64,000 bases of DNA from JAXMHQ01 sp046346665 (GTDB lineage Bacteria > Verrucomicrobiota > Verrucomicrobiia > Limisphaerales > JAXMHQ01). Under the pieces are notes generated by a model, which was given only the letters and a program-made list of their open reading frames with translations, ran no database searches and had not been told where the DNA came from. The translations under genes were made by a program, and so were the position numbers. The stretch lies in contig JAXMHQ010000023.1 in NCBI GenBank assembly GCA_046346665.1, positions 20,723 through 84,722 on the forward strand, in the 5' to 3' direction. This document shows positions 9,591 through 17,824 of this stretch, piece after piece; position 1 is the first letter of the stretch, and each line of letters opens with the position of its first letter.

Positions 9591-10261
9591 CAATCGAACC
9601 GGTTGGTCGACCAGCCCTGCATGCGGTCGTAGCGAAACGTCATCGCGCCGGGATCGAATCCTGGATATCGCTGCGCATGACCGTCGTCGAACATGACGTT
9701 CTGGCCGCCGGAATGAATGCGCCATTCCTTGAACGGAATCCCATTGGTCGGTCCGCCCACGCAGTTTTGCACGTAATCATCCTTGTCCGCGTCGTTCCTG
9801 CTGCTGCCGTCCGGCCAAAGTGTGTCGGCGGACACCACGAATGCGGCCGGATACTTGATTCTCTTCACGCTCACGGCCGCCGGCGCGTTGGTGGCCAGGA
9901 GAAACGCGGCCCGCGCGCTGTTGAAATAACTCCAGCCCGAAAGTTTATCGTTCGGACAACGGTAGAGATTTGTGTTGCCGGCATAAGGCAGGATCTGCTG
10001 CAGCCACGAGTGCTTGTGAGTGGTGTTGTCGATCAAATCCCATGAAATTTCCCCGCCGCTGACCGGATAGAACCCGTCGTTTTCGTCTGCAAACATCCTC
10101 AATGCATAAAGAATCTGCTTTTCGTTGGAGAGACAGGCCGCCGTCCGCCCGCGTTCCTTGCCGGCGGACAACGCCGGCAGCAGAAGGGCGGCGAGGATGC
10201 CGAGGATGGAAATGACAACCAGCAGTTCAATCAGCGTGAATCCCGGGAGTTTTCTTTTCAT
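9590..10261 (-). CDS. Prepilin-like protein with N-terminal methylation motif and H-X9-DG domain
   Basis: The 223-residue protein starts at the ATG before KRKLPGFTLIELLVVIS, the classical type IV prepilin cleavage (G/F) and methylation site with the hydrophobic helix (residues 7-28). At the C-terminus IHSGGQNVMFDDGHA fits the H-X9-DG motif of DUF1559-type pseudopilins, which are expanded in Planctomycetes and Verrucomicrobia. It is exported to the envelope; no pilus assembly genes are nearby. It overlaps the upstream membrane protein gene by 35 bp, so it is the last gene of the six-cysteine-peptide operon. Role unknown. Confidence 0.85.
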   Translation of the reverse strand: MKRKLPGFTLIELLVVISILGILAALLLPALSAGKERGRTAACLSNEKQILYALRMFADENDGFYPVSGGEISWDLIDNTTHKHSWLQQILPYAGNTNLYRCPNDKLSGWSYFNSARAAFLLATNAPAAVSVKRIKYPAAFVVSADTLWPDGSSRNDADKDDYVQNCVGGPTNGIPFKEWRIHSGGQNVMFDDGHAQRYPGFDPGAMTFRYDRMQGWSTNRFD

Positions 10262-10715
10262 GGAATGGTTGGGTTGAAGGCAGAACACCGAACAGGTCCA
10301 TTGCGATGAGCGCACTGCCGCACAGGAGCACCGCGAGCAGAACGAATTGTACCAGGACGTAACCGGCCGCACCCGGAAGACCGAAGACATCGAAGACCGG
10401 CTCGAGGTAGCGCCAGTAAGCCGGGTAAGCGTGTTTTGCAAAAAGGCCGCTCTGGTGCACCTCGATGTTGAAGGCCAGCAGCGTGAGAAGCCAGACGGAC
10501 AGCCAGCGCATCACGCAGGCGAAACTCAGAACGGCAACCAACAGGAACGCGGCGGACAAGATCATCAGCAGCGGGCGCAGCGGCCAGCCGGTGACGGGAT
10601 CGTTCGGCAGATGGACGCTGCCCAGGCTGCCGATGCAAATGAGCAGCGCCGCGCCAAGGGCCACATAACCCAGGGCCGCGCTTTCGATGAAACGTTCCAT
10701 CAATTTGGATCTCAT
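10227..10715 (-). CDS. Unrecognised membrane protein, four predicted helices
   Basis: The protein has 162 residues. Hydrophobic segments lie at about 12-31, 47-64, 66-84 and 112-136, with a hydrophilic loop between the third and fourth (EVHQSGLFAKHAYPAYWRYLEP). I do not recognise a family. The start ATG overlaps the stop of the preceding gene (ATGA), and the end overlaps the prepilin start by 35 bp. The open frame continues upstream of the ATG, but only as an out-of-frame shadow of the preceding gene. It is likely translationally coupled and part of the same envelope-located system. Confidence 0.7.
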   Translation of the reverse strand: MRSKLMERFIESAALGYVALGAALLICIGSLGSVHLPNDPVTGWPLRPLLMILSAAFLLVAVLSFACVMRWLSVWLLTLLAFNIEVHQSGLFAKHAYPAYWRYLEPVFDVFGLPGAAGYVLVQFVLLAVLLCGSALIAMDLFGVLPSTQPFHEKKTPGIHAD

Positions 10716-12427
10716 GGCTGGTTCAAAAGAAATCGCCTGAATTGAACGGCGCGATCGGCGTCTGCCTGCTCGGATCGCGGGACATGCCCCACCCCGTGCT
10801 GAAGAATCAGCCGAACAAATGCGCCTTTTCGGTATCCCTCCTCCTGAAACGCCGAGAGGCGGTCCACTTCGGCTGGGTCGGAATCTCCGGCGACGACCAG
10901 GTAGCGGTGCCCACGCCCGGAGTGAATGGCAGGAAGACTGAGCGGATCGAACAAGATGAGCCCGGGCCACTGGGGATTGCGCTCGAACAAGTCTGCCGCA
11001 AAATTGCTCTCCCAACTGGATGCCATCAGGTAAACACGGTTGGTGTCCACGGCGGGGTTCAATGCCAGGATTCCCAGCAGCGCCGAAACGTCTTCCTTCC
11101 ACTGGTTGATGGATTCATCGGACCAGTATTTCCGCGCGACCATGGCATACCAGTAGCCGTTTTGAGCGGCCACATTGGGTTGGAAATTCCAGCGATAAGG
11201 CTCCTGGCCGAGGATGATCGGGTACTTCCTGCCCGGCGCGAGAATCGGTTGCCATACATGGTACGGCCGCACTATTCCCGACCTGTTCGTCAACACCCCC
11301 GCGGCCGGCGGGATCAGGATGAAGTCAGAACCGCCATGCAGCGCGGATACAAGGCAGTGCGAGGTGCCCGAATCGAGGTCGATGCGCTGCAGGCCTTGAA
11401 TGCCGCTCTTCGGGTTGCCCACGAAAAGAAGATTGTTGCCAAACAAATACCGGCCTTCGCCGATGTAATCGTGTATGGAGCCGATATGATCCTCGACGAT
11501 TCCATCCCATTCGATTCGAACCGGGGATTTGCCGCCGGCGACCCTGGCGTAAAAGCAGTTCACTCCGTTTTCGTTCCGGAGAACGGCGTAGCGCGGGCGT
11601 TCATCGGTCGTTGTCCTGTAAATCTCCCTGCCTGCCGGAGTGACCGTGATGAACCAGCGATTGGAATCGGAATGGCCCATCACGACAAAGGCGTGGTTGC
11701 GCGAGTCATAGGAAAATCCGTCCAACGATTGGGTCTGCCACACCTTGACCGCGCTCGTGCGATCGAAGTCGAGATGCCACAGGCATTTTTCGTCGACCCA
11801 CGCGACCCCGTTTGGCACGGCGGTAAACAGGCTGTCCACCAGCGGCGTCCGGCCCGGCGCAGCTTGATCGAACGAGCGCACCAGCGTTCCGCCGGTGGTG
11901 CAGACCTTCACCGACTGGTTGTAGGTGAACGTGGCAAAGCGCTCCTCGTCCAGCCAGGCCGCCTGGGTAATGTCCGGATCTCCCGCAATGACCCCGGTCA
12001 CCCTGCCGCTGGTTCCGTCCGCGACACACAGTTCCTGGAAATGCTGCCCCTCGTTCAACCGGCGGGTGGTGGGATGCGTAAACACAAAATGCTGTCCGCC
12101 GGGCGACCAGCCCAGCATTCCGAATCGCTGCCAACTCCACCCCGCTTCCCGCTGGAAACAGAGCTGCACAGTCACGCGCCGCTGAATGTCGTAAAAGAAC
12201 AGCCCCACCCCATCCTTCAACGCCCTCGAATAAACCACTCGCGCGCCGTCGGGGCTCGGACAACAGTCCTCCCGAAACGCGGCGATCCGGCCATACTCGC
12301 GGCCGCGCGCGCTCAACGATCGACCGACGGAAACGATCACAAACCACCCGAGCACCAGGAGGATTGCGCCGGCGGCGGACCAGCAAAATTTCTCAAGCCA
12401 GTCCCGTTTTGGTTTTAAGAGCCTCAT
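10712..12427 (-). CDS. Membrane-anchored WD40-like/PD40 beta-propeller with C-terminal alpha/beta-hydrolase-like domain
   Basis: The 571-residue protein has one N-terminal membrane helix (AAGAILLVLGWFVIVSVG) and then a TolB/PD40-type propeller: CPSPDGARVVYSR and LGWSPGGQHFVFTHP are typical blade strands. The last 200 residues resemble an S9-peptidase-like hydrolase, with YPIILGQEPYRW, NRVYLMASSWESNFAADLF at the nucleophile elbow and HGVGH near the end. The elbow reads SSWES, not the usual GxSxG, so activity is uncertain. The start could also be ATG 12436. Overlaps both neighbours. Substrate unknown; placement suggests it works with the six-cysteine peptide or the O-antigen-ligase-like protein. 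Confidence 0.7.
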   Translation of the reverse strand: MRLLKPKRDWLEKFCWSAAGAILLVLGWFVIVSVGRSLSARGREYGRIAAFREDCCPSPDGARVVYSRALKDGVGLFFYDIQRRVTVQLCFQREAGWSWQRFGMLGWSPGGQHFVFTHPTTRRLNEGQHFQELCVADGTSGRVTGVIAGDPDITQAAWLDEERFATFTYNQSVKVCTTGGTLVRSFDQAAPGRTPLVDSLFTAVPNGVAWVDEKCLWHLDFDRTSAVKVWQTQSLDGFSYDSRNHAFVVMGHSDSNRWFITVTPAGREIYRTTTDERPRYAVLRNENGVNCFYARVAGGKSPVRIEWDGIVEDHIGSIHDYIGEGRYLFGNNLLFVGNPKSGIQGLQRIDLDSGTSHCLVSALHGGSDFILIPPAAGVLTNRSGIVRPYHVWQPILAPGRKYPIILGQEPYRWNFQPNVAAQNGYWYAMVARKYWSDESINQWKEDVSALLGILALNPAVDTNRVYLMASSWESNFAADLFERNPQWPGLILFDPLSLPAIHSGRGHRYLVVAGDSDPAEVDRLSAFQEEGYRKGAFVRLILQHGVGHVPRSEQADADRAVQFRRFLLNQP

Positions 12428-13577
12428 GGTTGTCATCCAGGCAGGAGGCCACCAGAAACCAGAACAGCGTCGCCGTGGCCACATCGAACAGGACCGAATC
12501 AAACATCATGCCGCAGAGGAACAGGATCGCGCCGCCCCGGATCCCGGCATCCACACTTCCCCGGTGTCGGACTGCGGCGGCGCCCGCAAAGCAGAGAAAA
12601 CACAGGAGGGCCGGCAAGCCGGCTTCGACGGCCAGCACCGCGTAATCGTTCGTGCTGAACGCAGCGCTGTCGCTCGCCTGTCCGGCCGGCGCAAGATAGT
12701 CGGACGTGTAGGCATCTTCGCCGCGATTCCAACCCAGGCCCAACGGATTCCGGAATGCCAGGTCTGCGGCGCATTTCCAGGCGTGGAGCCTGTGTTGGAC
12801 AGAGCCGCGGCTCAGGTCGAGCCGGGCGAAATACCAACGATCCGAATCGGCGCGCCAGCAGAGAGCGAGCAGAATTGAAGCACCAACGACGCAAGAAATC
12901 ACGACGGCCCGGCCCGGCATTCGGAATTGACCTCGCGGACCTGCAAACATCCATCCGACGGCCGTGGCCACCCAGGCGCCCCGGCTGAAACTGCACAGCA
13001 ACCCGATGAGGAGACACACGCGAACGAGGATCCACGGCCCCCGGCACCGCGGCTGAAGTTCTCCCGAAACACCCGCCGCCAGCACGCAGCCGGCGCCCAT
13101 CAGGAGCCCAAACCGGTTGGGATCGTTCCAAATGCCGGTCCAGCGCGGACCGTGATAAAAAAACCGGCTCTTGTCCAACTGCCAGAATACGCACGCCGCC
13201 AGCAGCAGGCAAAGGATCATCACCACCGTGGAACGCTGCCCCCGACTCAACAGCGCGACAGCCTTGCCGATCACAACGGCGCTCAAGAACGTCAGCGCAT
13301 TGGGTGGCGACACGGAACTCTCATAGCGCAACAAGTAATGCATCGATGCAATGGCGACCAGGCCCGCAAGAAACCAGTCCCCGGGCGCGAACGACAGGAC
13401 CGAAAGGCAAACGAAACCCGTGAGCAGAACGAGATAAATGCCCATCTGCCCCTCCGGCCCCACCACCTGCCCCGCGATGGCCGCCGCTTCGCGGAACAGC
13501 CGGTTGACCCCGACACTGAATCCGAGGCTGCCGATAAATAGAACTGTGGCTAGGCAGATTCTGAGGCAGGCAGCCAT
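12393..13577 (-). CDS. O-antigen ligase/polymerase-like polytopic membrane protein
   Basis: The 394-residue protein has about ten to twelve hydrophobic segments. The large loop region contains WTGIWNDPNRFGLLMGAG and GLLCSFSRGAWVA, the pattern of Wzy/WaaL O-antigen ligase family members (NxPNxFG and SRGAW). GLGWNRGEDAYTSDYLA, with a following NDYAVLAVEAGLPALL, matches the conserved C-terminal part (HNxYLxxxxExG), with the usual His-Asn changed. Family members join or polymerise glycans in the periplasm, and some act as O-glycosylation ligases. The start ATG 13577 overlaps the upstream gene by 28 bp. A protein glycosyl-ligase role on the small peptide is possible but inferred. Confidence 0.75.
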   Translation of the reverse strand: MAACLRICLATVLFIGSLGFSVGVNRLFREAAAIAGQVVGPEGQMGIYLVLLTGFVCLSVLSFAPGDWFLAGLVAIASMHYLLRYESSVSPPNALTFLSAVVIGKAVALLSRGQRSTVVMILCLLLAACVFWQLDKSRFFYHGPRWTGIWNDPNRFGLLMGAGCVLAAGVSGELQPRCRGPWILVRVCLLIGLLCSFSRGAWVATAVGWMFAGPRGQFRMPGRAVVISCVVGASILLALCWRADSDRWYFARLDLSRGSVQHRLHAWKCAADLAFRNPLGLGWNRGEDAYTSDYLAPAGQASDSAAFSTNDYAVLAVEAGLPALLCFLCFAGAAAVRHRGSVDAGIRGGAILFLCGMMFDSVLFDVATATLFWFLVASCLDDNHEALKTKTGLA

Positions 13578-13993
13578 GAGCGAAGCGTGATCAACGTCAG
13601 ACTGCCAATCAGCAGGAATCCAATAATCGAGCAGAGGATCCTGTCCGCCGCTTCCGGTGAGAGCCCGAGCGCCTCCGGAATCGTGCCGAAACACAAACAA
13701 TGATGAATGCCCAGCCACCAACGGCCGAACCTGTAGATTGCGAAGTTGGCGGAAAGCCACGCGATCGTCCAAAGCTGAAGCCCAACGCGCCGCCCCCCTG
13801 CCAGGCAAAGAAATGCGATGATCAATTCCAACGTGCCGGCCGTGATTAGTTCGGCACGATAACTGATCTTCAGAATGGGATCGTGGAAACCAATCACCAT
13901 GGCCGGTCCGCCCGCGGCAATCAGCTTGGCAATGCCGGTGACGAACAGGATGACTCCCGAAACGATGACGAAAAGGCGAATGCTTCTCTTCAT
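13550..13993 (-). CDS. MauE/DoxX-like membrane protein
   Basis: The 147-residue protein has four hydrophobic helices: about 5-25, 40-62, 65-80 and 110-130. The loop CLCFGTIPEALGL carries the C-x-CFG motif seen in MauE/DoxX-type redox-associated membrane proteins. The start at MKRSIRLFV follows AAGGGA-like purine-rich sequence; the upstream open-frame extension is not credible. MauE is known from methylamine utilisation, where it is linked to disulfide formation in the amine dehydrogenase small subunit. Located 72 bp after the six-cysteine peptide gene, it is a reasonable candidate for oxidising that peptide, which is inference. Confidence 0.65.
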   Translation of the reverse strand: MKRSIRLFVIVSGVILFVTGIAKLIAAGGPAMVIGFHDPILKISYRAELITAGTLELIIAFLCLAGGRRVGLQLWTIAWLSANFAIYRFGRWWLGIHHCLCFGTIPEALGLSPEAADRILCSIIGFLLIGSLTLITLRSWLPASESA

Positions 13994-14065
13994 TCGGACC
14001 GATTCCCTTTCGAACAGGGGCCGCCACCCGAAACCCTCGCGGGCAGCGGCCCCGCCTGTCATGAA

Positions 14066-14251
14066 TCAGGGTTCCTTGCAGATGCAGTTCGCATCGCACT
14101 GACCCCGCGTTCCATCGCCGGCCGAGCATTGGTTGCCGACCGTCGTGCATTTATGATTCCCGTCCTCCTTGCAAGGCGGATAGCCCCAGACCACGTTTGC
14201 AAGCAGGCAAAAGGCCGCTACCAGCAGCCCGGTTTGGATGAGCTTCTTCAT
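14066..14251 (-). CDS. Small secreted six-cysteine peptide
   Basis: A 61-residue protein starting at ATG 14251 with AAGGAG about 12 nt upstream. Residues 1-23 form a clear signal peptide (MKKLIQTGLLVAAFCLLANVVWG). The mature part of about 38 residues has six cysteines spaced C-x7-C-x6-C-x9-C-x3-C-x-C and is Gly/Asn/Asp-rich, compatible with three disulfides. I recognise no family. The ATG overlaps the stop of the upstream gene (ATGA), so it is translationally coupled. Neighbours are a membrane-anchored unknown protein upstream and a MauE/DoxX-like protein downstream. It could be a toxin, a signal, a structural peptide or a modified (RiPP-like) product. Confidence 0.75.
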   Translation of the reverse strand: MKKLIQTGLLVAAFCLLANVVWGYPPCKEDGNHKCTTVGNQCSAGDGTRGQCDANCICKEP

Positions 14252-15393
14252 TTGTTTTTCTTTCTCCTTTTTCTGACCACCAGTGCCGTCACTACAGCGA
14301 TCTGCAGGATGACAAATAGCGACAGCACCAAAATGTAACGATTGTTCTTCGCCGGATTGAAGAAGTTCGCCCACCAGCCGTACTCGCCAGCTTTCGGCCC
14401 GAATCGAATATACCGTTCCTGTTGCCGGACCAGGGACGGGTCGTCCGCCGGAAGCCACGATTTGCCGGTGTACTGGGCGTAGTTGAAGACCTTCCCGTTG
14501 GCCTGCTTCTGGAGCCGGAAATCCCGCACATACACACCCGCCGAGATATTCAACGGCCGCGGATCGTCGTCCTGGAGGGTGATGTCGGAGGCTTCCACTC
14601 GATACAAGTTGCCCAGGAGAACATTGGTGGTTTCGAAAGGATCTGTGCTGAAATACTGCCGCATCTCGGCCACCCGGGGCAGGACCAGTCCGTTGGTGGC
14701 ATAGAACCGCTCTGTTCGAAACGTCGCCTCGAGCGTTCCATGCAACTGGCTCTTGCGCGAATGGAGCATGTCCCGCTCGTATTCCTTCGCCTCAACCGAA
14801 GCGGGATAGAAAAAGCCAGGCCGCAGCAATTCATCCTCGAATGTCGCCAGGTCGAAGTTGGTGTCCCGAATGCAGGTGAAATTCGTGATGAACAAACCGT
14901 TGGTGGAGGGCAACACCCATCGATATCCGTACGCCGACAGGTGCCGCCGCGCCACCCACCAGGGCACCGGCATATCCTCGCTCACTTCCGACGGGCGCAA
15001 CGCATAAGCAAGCCACGGCAGCCAATGATACAGGATGCTGCCCGTGCGCATGTTGAAGTAGGGCGAAGAACTGACCGACCCGTACAACTCGGCCGTCTGC
15101 GGCGCGTCCTTGATGTGATCGCTGAACGGCACCACAAAGAACGTGTTGCTGCCGTCGTAGTGGAACTGGTGCCAGTCCGAAGGCTGATCCGCATTGGTGA
15201 CTGACACCGTCCATTCCGGACCGGAAAGCGAACGTTCCACGGCAAAGTCGATATGATTGCTCGCCTCCCGGTCCAGTTTCCCCTGAATGTAATGCGTCAC
15301 GTCCAGGCGTCCCTGGATATGAAGAGTCGCGCCTGCCGCCACCTGGTTCCAGGCTCCGGATACACCCATTATGATTAGCAAGATTCCTTTCAC
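14248..15393 (-). CDS. Unrecognised exported protein with C-terminal membrane anchor
   Basis: The 381-residue protein begins at GTG 15393, preceded at good spacing by GGGAGAGGG. This start gives a perfect signal peptide (KGILLIIMGVSGAWNQVAAGA). The longer frame to 15465 lacks a ribosome site and buries the signal peptide. The ectodomain is about 320 residues, aromatic-rich and predicted beta-rich, with no family I recognise. Near the C-terminus a hydrophobic helix (YILVLSLFVILQIAVVTALVV) is followed by a basic tail RKRRKKNK, so the protein faces the periplasm and is anchored by its C-terminus. First gene of the six-cysteine-peptide operon, about 210 bp from a palindromic element. Confidence 0.7.
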   Translation of the reverse strand: MKGILLIIMGVSGAWNQVAAGATLHIQGRLDVTHYIQGKLDREASNHIDFAVERSLSGPEWTVSVTNADQPSDWHQFHYDGSNTFFVVPFSDHIKDAPQTAELYGSVSSSPYFNMRTGSILYHWLPWLAYALRPSEVSEDMPVPWWVARRHLSAYGYRWVLPSTNGLFITNFTCIRDTNFDLATFEDELLRPGFFYPASVEAKEYERDMLHSRKSQLHGTLEATFRTERFYATNGLVLPRVAEMRQYFSTDPFETTNVLLGNLYRVEASDITLQDDDPRPLNISAGVYVRDFRLQKQANGKVFNYAQYTGKSWLPADDPSLVRQQERYIRFGPKAGEYGWWANFFNPAKNNRYILVLSLFVILQIAVVTALVVRKRRKKNK

Positions 15394-15606
15394 AAACCCT
15401 CTCCCGTTTGCCGGGCTAAAACTGGCAGACAAGCGCAGCCGCCCGGAAGATTCCTCAACACGCATGGAATAGTGGAACCGTTCAGCAAAGAACGCAAGAG
15501 TAAAACTCAGTTAAACCTATTTTATTCCTAACTGGTGTTGTCAGAACAATATCCTCTCGTCTGTTTGGGCAGGATCAGCCCCCTTGGAGCTGTTTAAGAA
15601 AACGTG

Positions 15607-15723
15607 TAGAGCGGCTCAAGAAATGTCGTAGCCGCAAAAGGTAGGGTCGGCGCGCTGCGCCGACCGCGGACGCCGCAGCGCGGCGTCCCTACCTGCGGCT
15701 ACGGTTTATGTTCAACCGCTATA
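15607..15723. repeat. 117-bp inverted-repeat element, copy A (MITE-like)
   Basis: The tips TAGAGCGGCT and TATAGCGGTT (read inward) are imperfect inverted repeats, followed by inner arms GTAGCCGCA and two GC-rich stems (GTCGGCGCGCTGCGCCGAC and GACGCCGCAGCGCGGCGTC). Copy B at 45346-45462, in opposite orientation, is the same length and differs at about five positions. No open reading frame inside. TA at both tips would fit an IS630/Tc1-type TA target duplication, which is inference. Confidence 0.85.
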
Positions 15724-15814
15724 GCCGCAAAAAGGCACAAAAGACGCAAAATCAAATCGGTTTCTGCGCCTTTTGCGCCGTTTTGCGGCCATGACTGTTT
15801 TGAAAATGCTATAG
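15719..15814. repeat. CTATAG-ended palindrome rich in GCAAAA words
   Basis: It begins CTATAGCCGCAAAAAGGC and ends TTGAAAATGCTATAG. The inner halves are complementary: GCAAAAAGGCACAAAAGACG against GCGCCTTTTGCGCCGTTTTGC. It overlaps the right tip of the 117-bp element, so one repeat seems to have been placed at the edge of another. No gene; the 15394-15928 region as a whole holds only repeats. Confidence 0.65.
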
Positions 15815-15825
15815 GCCGAGAGTCC

Positions 15826-15932
15826 GGTAGCGCAGGCCGCCGGCCTGCCGTGTCGCAGGCTGCCAGCCTGCGCTTTCCTGAAAAAGCGCCGACCAGCGGG
15901 CGGCGCTACAGCAGGCCGGCGGCCTGCGCTAC
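15826..15932. repeat. Palindromic element with exact 22-bp terminal inverted repeats
   Basis: The left arm starts GTAGCGCAGGCCGCCGGCC and the right arm is its exact reverse complement, ending GGCCTGCGCTAC. Inside are a second hairpin (CGCAGGCTGCCAGCCTGCG) and a GCGCCG stem. The last bases contain the TAG stop codon of the minus-strand ABC transporter gene. A related element lies at 59718-59810. Confidence 0.8.
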
Positions 15933-17824
15933 TTTGCTCCCGGGTTCTGCACACATTCGCTGTGCAGCCGCGCGTAGATTCCACCCTGCCGCAACAACTC
16001 GTCGTGCGTGCCCCGCTCCACGATCCGGCCCTGGTCCATCACCAGCACCAGGTCCGCCTTCCGAATCGTGCTCAGCCGGTGCGCCACCACAAACGCCGTC
16101 CGATCCCGCAACAACAATTCCAGCGCCCGCTGCAATCGCGCCTCGGTCAACGTGTCGATCGCGCTGGTCGCCTCGTCCAGCACCACGATCCTCGGATCCG
16201 CCAGCATCGCGCGCGCGAAGCACACCAACTGGCGCTGGCCAAACGACAACGACGCCCCGCGCTCGGCCACCTGCGTCTGCAATCCGTGCGGCAGCGCGTC
16301 CACAAGTTCAAGGCAATCCAGCCGCCGCAGCGTCTCCCGCACCGCGGCCTCGTCCGCCTCCGGCCGCGCGAACCGGATGTTGTCCAGCACGGTTCCCGAG
16401 AACAGAAAATTGTTCTGCTGCACGCTGCCCATCTGGTGGCGCAGGCTGTCGCCCTGCACCCGGTTCAAATCGGTCCCATCCACCAGGACGCGCCCGCGGG
16501 TCGGCAGATAAAATTTCTGCAGCAATCCGACGAGCGTGGTCTTCCCGCTGCCGGTGTGCCCCACCAGCGCCACCACCTGGCCCGGTTTGACCGCGAACGA
16601 AATATCCTTCAACACCGGGCGACCGGCGTTATAAGCAAATTCCACCCCGTCAAATTCCACCGCCCCTTGGATCGGCCCCAGCCGGGTCGCATCCGGCGGA
16701 TCCTGCCATTCCGGCGCCTGGTCCAGCAGCCGGAACAGCCGCTCGGCGCCCGCCATGGCCATCATGGCCTGGTTCACCTGGTTGCCGATCACCTGGACCG
16801 GATCGAAGAACAAGTTCGCGAGGAAGAAGAACATGACGAGGTCGCCCACTTCCATGTGCAGCCAGCCGTGCCAGCGCAGCGCGCCGTAGCCGCCGAGAAG
16901 CGCCATGGTGCCCAGGAAAAGCTGGCTCTTGAGCTGCAGCAACGGGACGAACACCGCCGAGGCCTGGGCCACGCCGACATTGTTTTCGCCGTGCACATTG
17001 ATCAACTGCCGGAAAAATCCCGAGTTGACCTCCTGCCGCACGAACGCCTGCGTCACGCGCACGCCGCCGACCGATTCGGCCAGGGTCGATGTCACCCGGC
17101 TCCAGGATTCCTGGACTTTTCGGAGGCGCCGGCTCATTTCGGTCCGGTATTTCTCGTTCAGGATCCAGATCAACGGCGCCAGGATGGCCATCAGCGAAAA
17201 CAATTTCCAATCGTACCACGCCATCAACGCCGCCGCGCCCGCCATCTGCAATCCCTGCACAACCAGCACAAACGCCACGTCCTGCACCCCCGCCCGCACG
17301 CTGTCGATGTCGGATGTCATCCGGCTGATGATCCGGCCGAACTTGGTCTGGTTGTAGAATGACATCGGCAGGGTCATGAGTTTCCGGAACAGGTGGGACC
17401 GCATGTCGTGAACGACGGCCTCGCCCAGTTCGAGCGCGAATCGCTGCCGGAAATGGAACATGAACACCGTGACCGCCGCGAGCAGCAGGTAACCGCCCGC
17501 ATAAAGCTGGATCCCCGCCCAGTTCCGGCCCGCGATGGGGCCGTTGATCGTGCAGCCGATCAGCCAGGCCAGCGCCGGCAACTGCAGGCCGCGCACAAAA
17601 GTCAGCACAAACAGCGCGTTCCGCTTCGCCGCGTAAGGCCGCGTGTAGAAAAAAATCCTCCGCACCAGCGACCATTGCAGCGGCGCGCGATCCGCCTCGC
17701 GCTCCTCCATCGGATTGAAATAGGTGATCGCCTCGCGTGGCGACAACCCGCGCTCGTCGCGGTTCCCCGGGAGGGACGAGCTATGCGAGTCCCCATTTGT
17801 TTTTTTGGAGTCGTCGCGTTTCAT
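15929..17824 (-). CDS. ABC exporter half-transporter, catalytically complete partner
   Basis: The protein has 631 residues. An N-terminal cytoplasmic segment is followed by six transmembrane helices (about 65-340) and an ATPase domain with Walker A GHTGSGKT, signature SLSFGQRQL, Walker B VVLDEATSAID with the catalytic Glu, and H-loop AHRLST. The signature variant and intact Glu match the consensus-site subunit of TM287/TM288-like heterodimeric exporters. It starts at an ATG overlapping the stop of the other half-transporter (ATGA), so the two form a heterodimer. Substrate unknown; lipid, peptide or drug export are all possible. Its TAG stop lies in a palindromic repeat. Confidence 0.88.
   Translation of the reverse strand: MKRDDSKKTNGDSHSSSLPGNRDERGLSPREAITYFNPMEEREADRAPLQWSLVRRIFFYTRPYAAKRNALFVLTFVRGLQLPALAWLIGCTINGPIAGRNWAGIQLYAGGYLLLAAVTVFMFHFRQRFALELGEAVVHDMRSHLFRKLMTLPMSFYNQTKFGRIISRMTSDIDSVRAGVQDVAFVLVVQGLQMAGAAALMAWYDWKLFSLMAILAPLIWILNEKYRTEMSRRLRKVQESWSRVTSTLAESVGGVRVTQAFVRQEVNSGFFRQLINVHGENNVGVAQASAVFVPLLQLKSQLFLGTMALLGGYGALRWHGWLHMEVGDLVMFFFLANLFFDPVQVIGNQVNQAMMAMAGAERLFRLLDQAPEWQDPPDATRLGPIQGAVEFDGVEFAYNAGRPVLKDISFAVKPGQVVALVGHTGSGKTTLVGLLQKFYLPTRGRVLVDGTDLNRVQGDSLRHQMGSVQQNNFLFSGTVLDNIRFARPEADEAAVRETLRRLDCLELVDALPHGLQTQVAERGASLSFGQRQLVCFARAMLADPRIVVLDEATSAIDTLTEARLQRALELLLRDRTAFVVAHRLSTIRKADLVLVMDQGRIVERGTHDELLRQGGIYARLHSECVQNPGAK

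Noticed and set aside
15394..15465. 24-residue N-terminal extension of the first gene in the six-cysteine operon
   Set aside because: It lacks a ribosome site and buries the signal peptide; GTG 15393 has GGGAGAGGG upstream.
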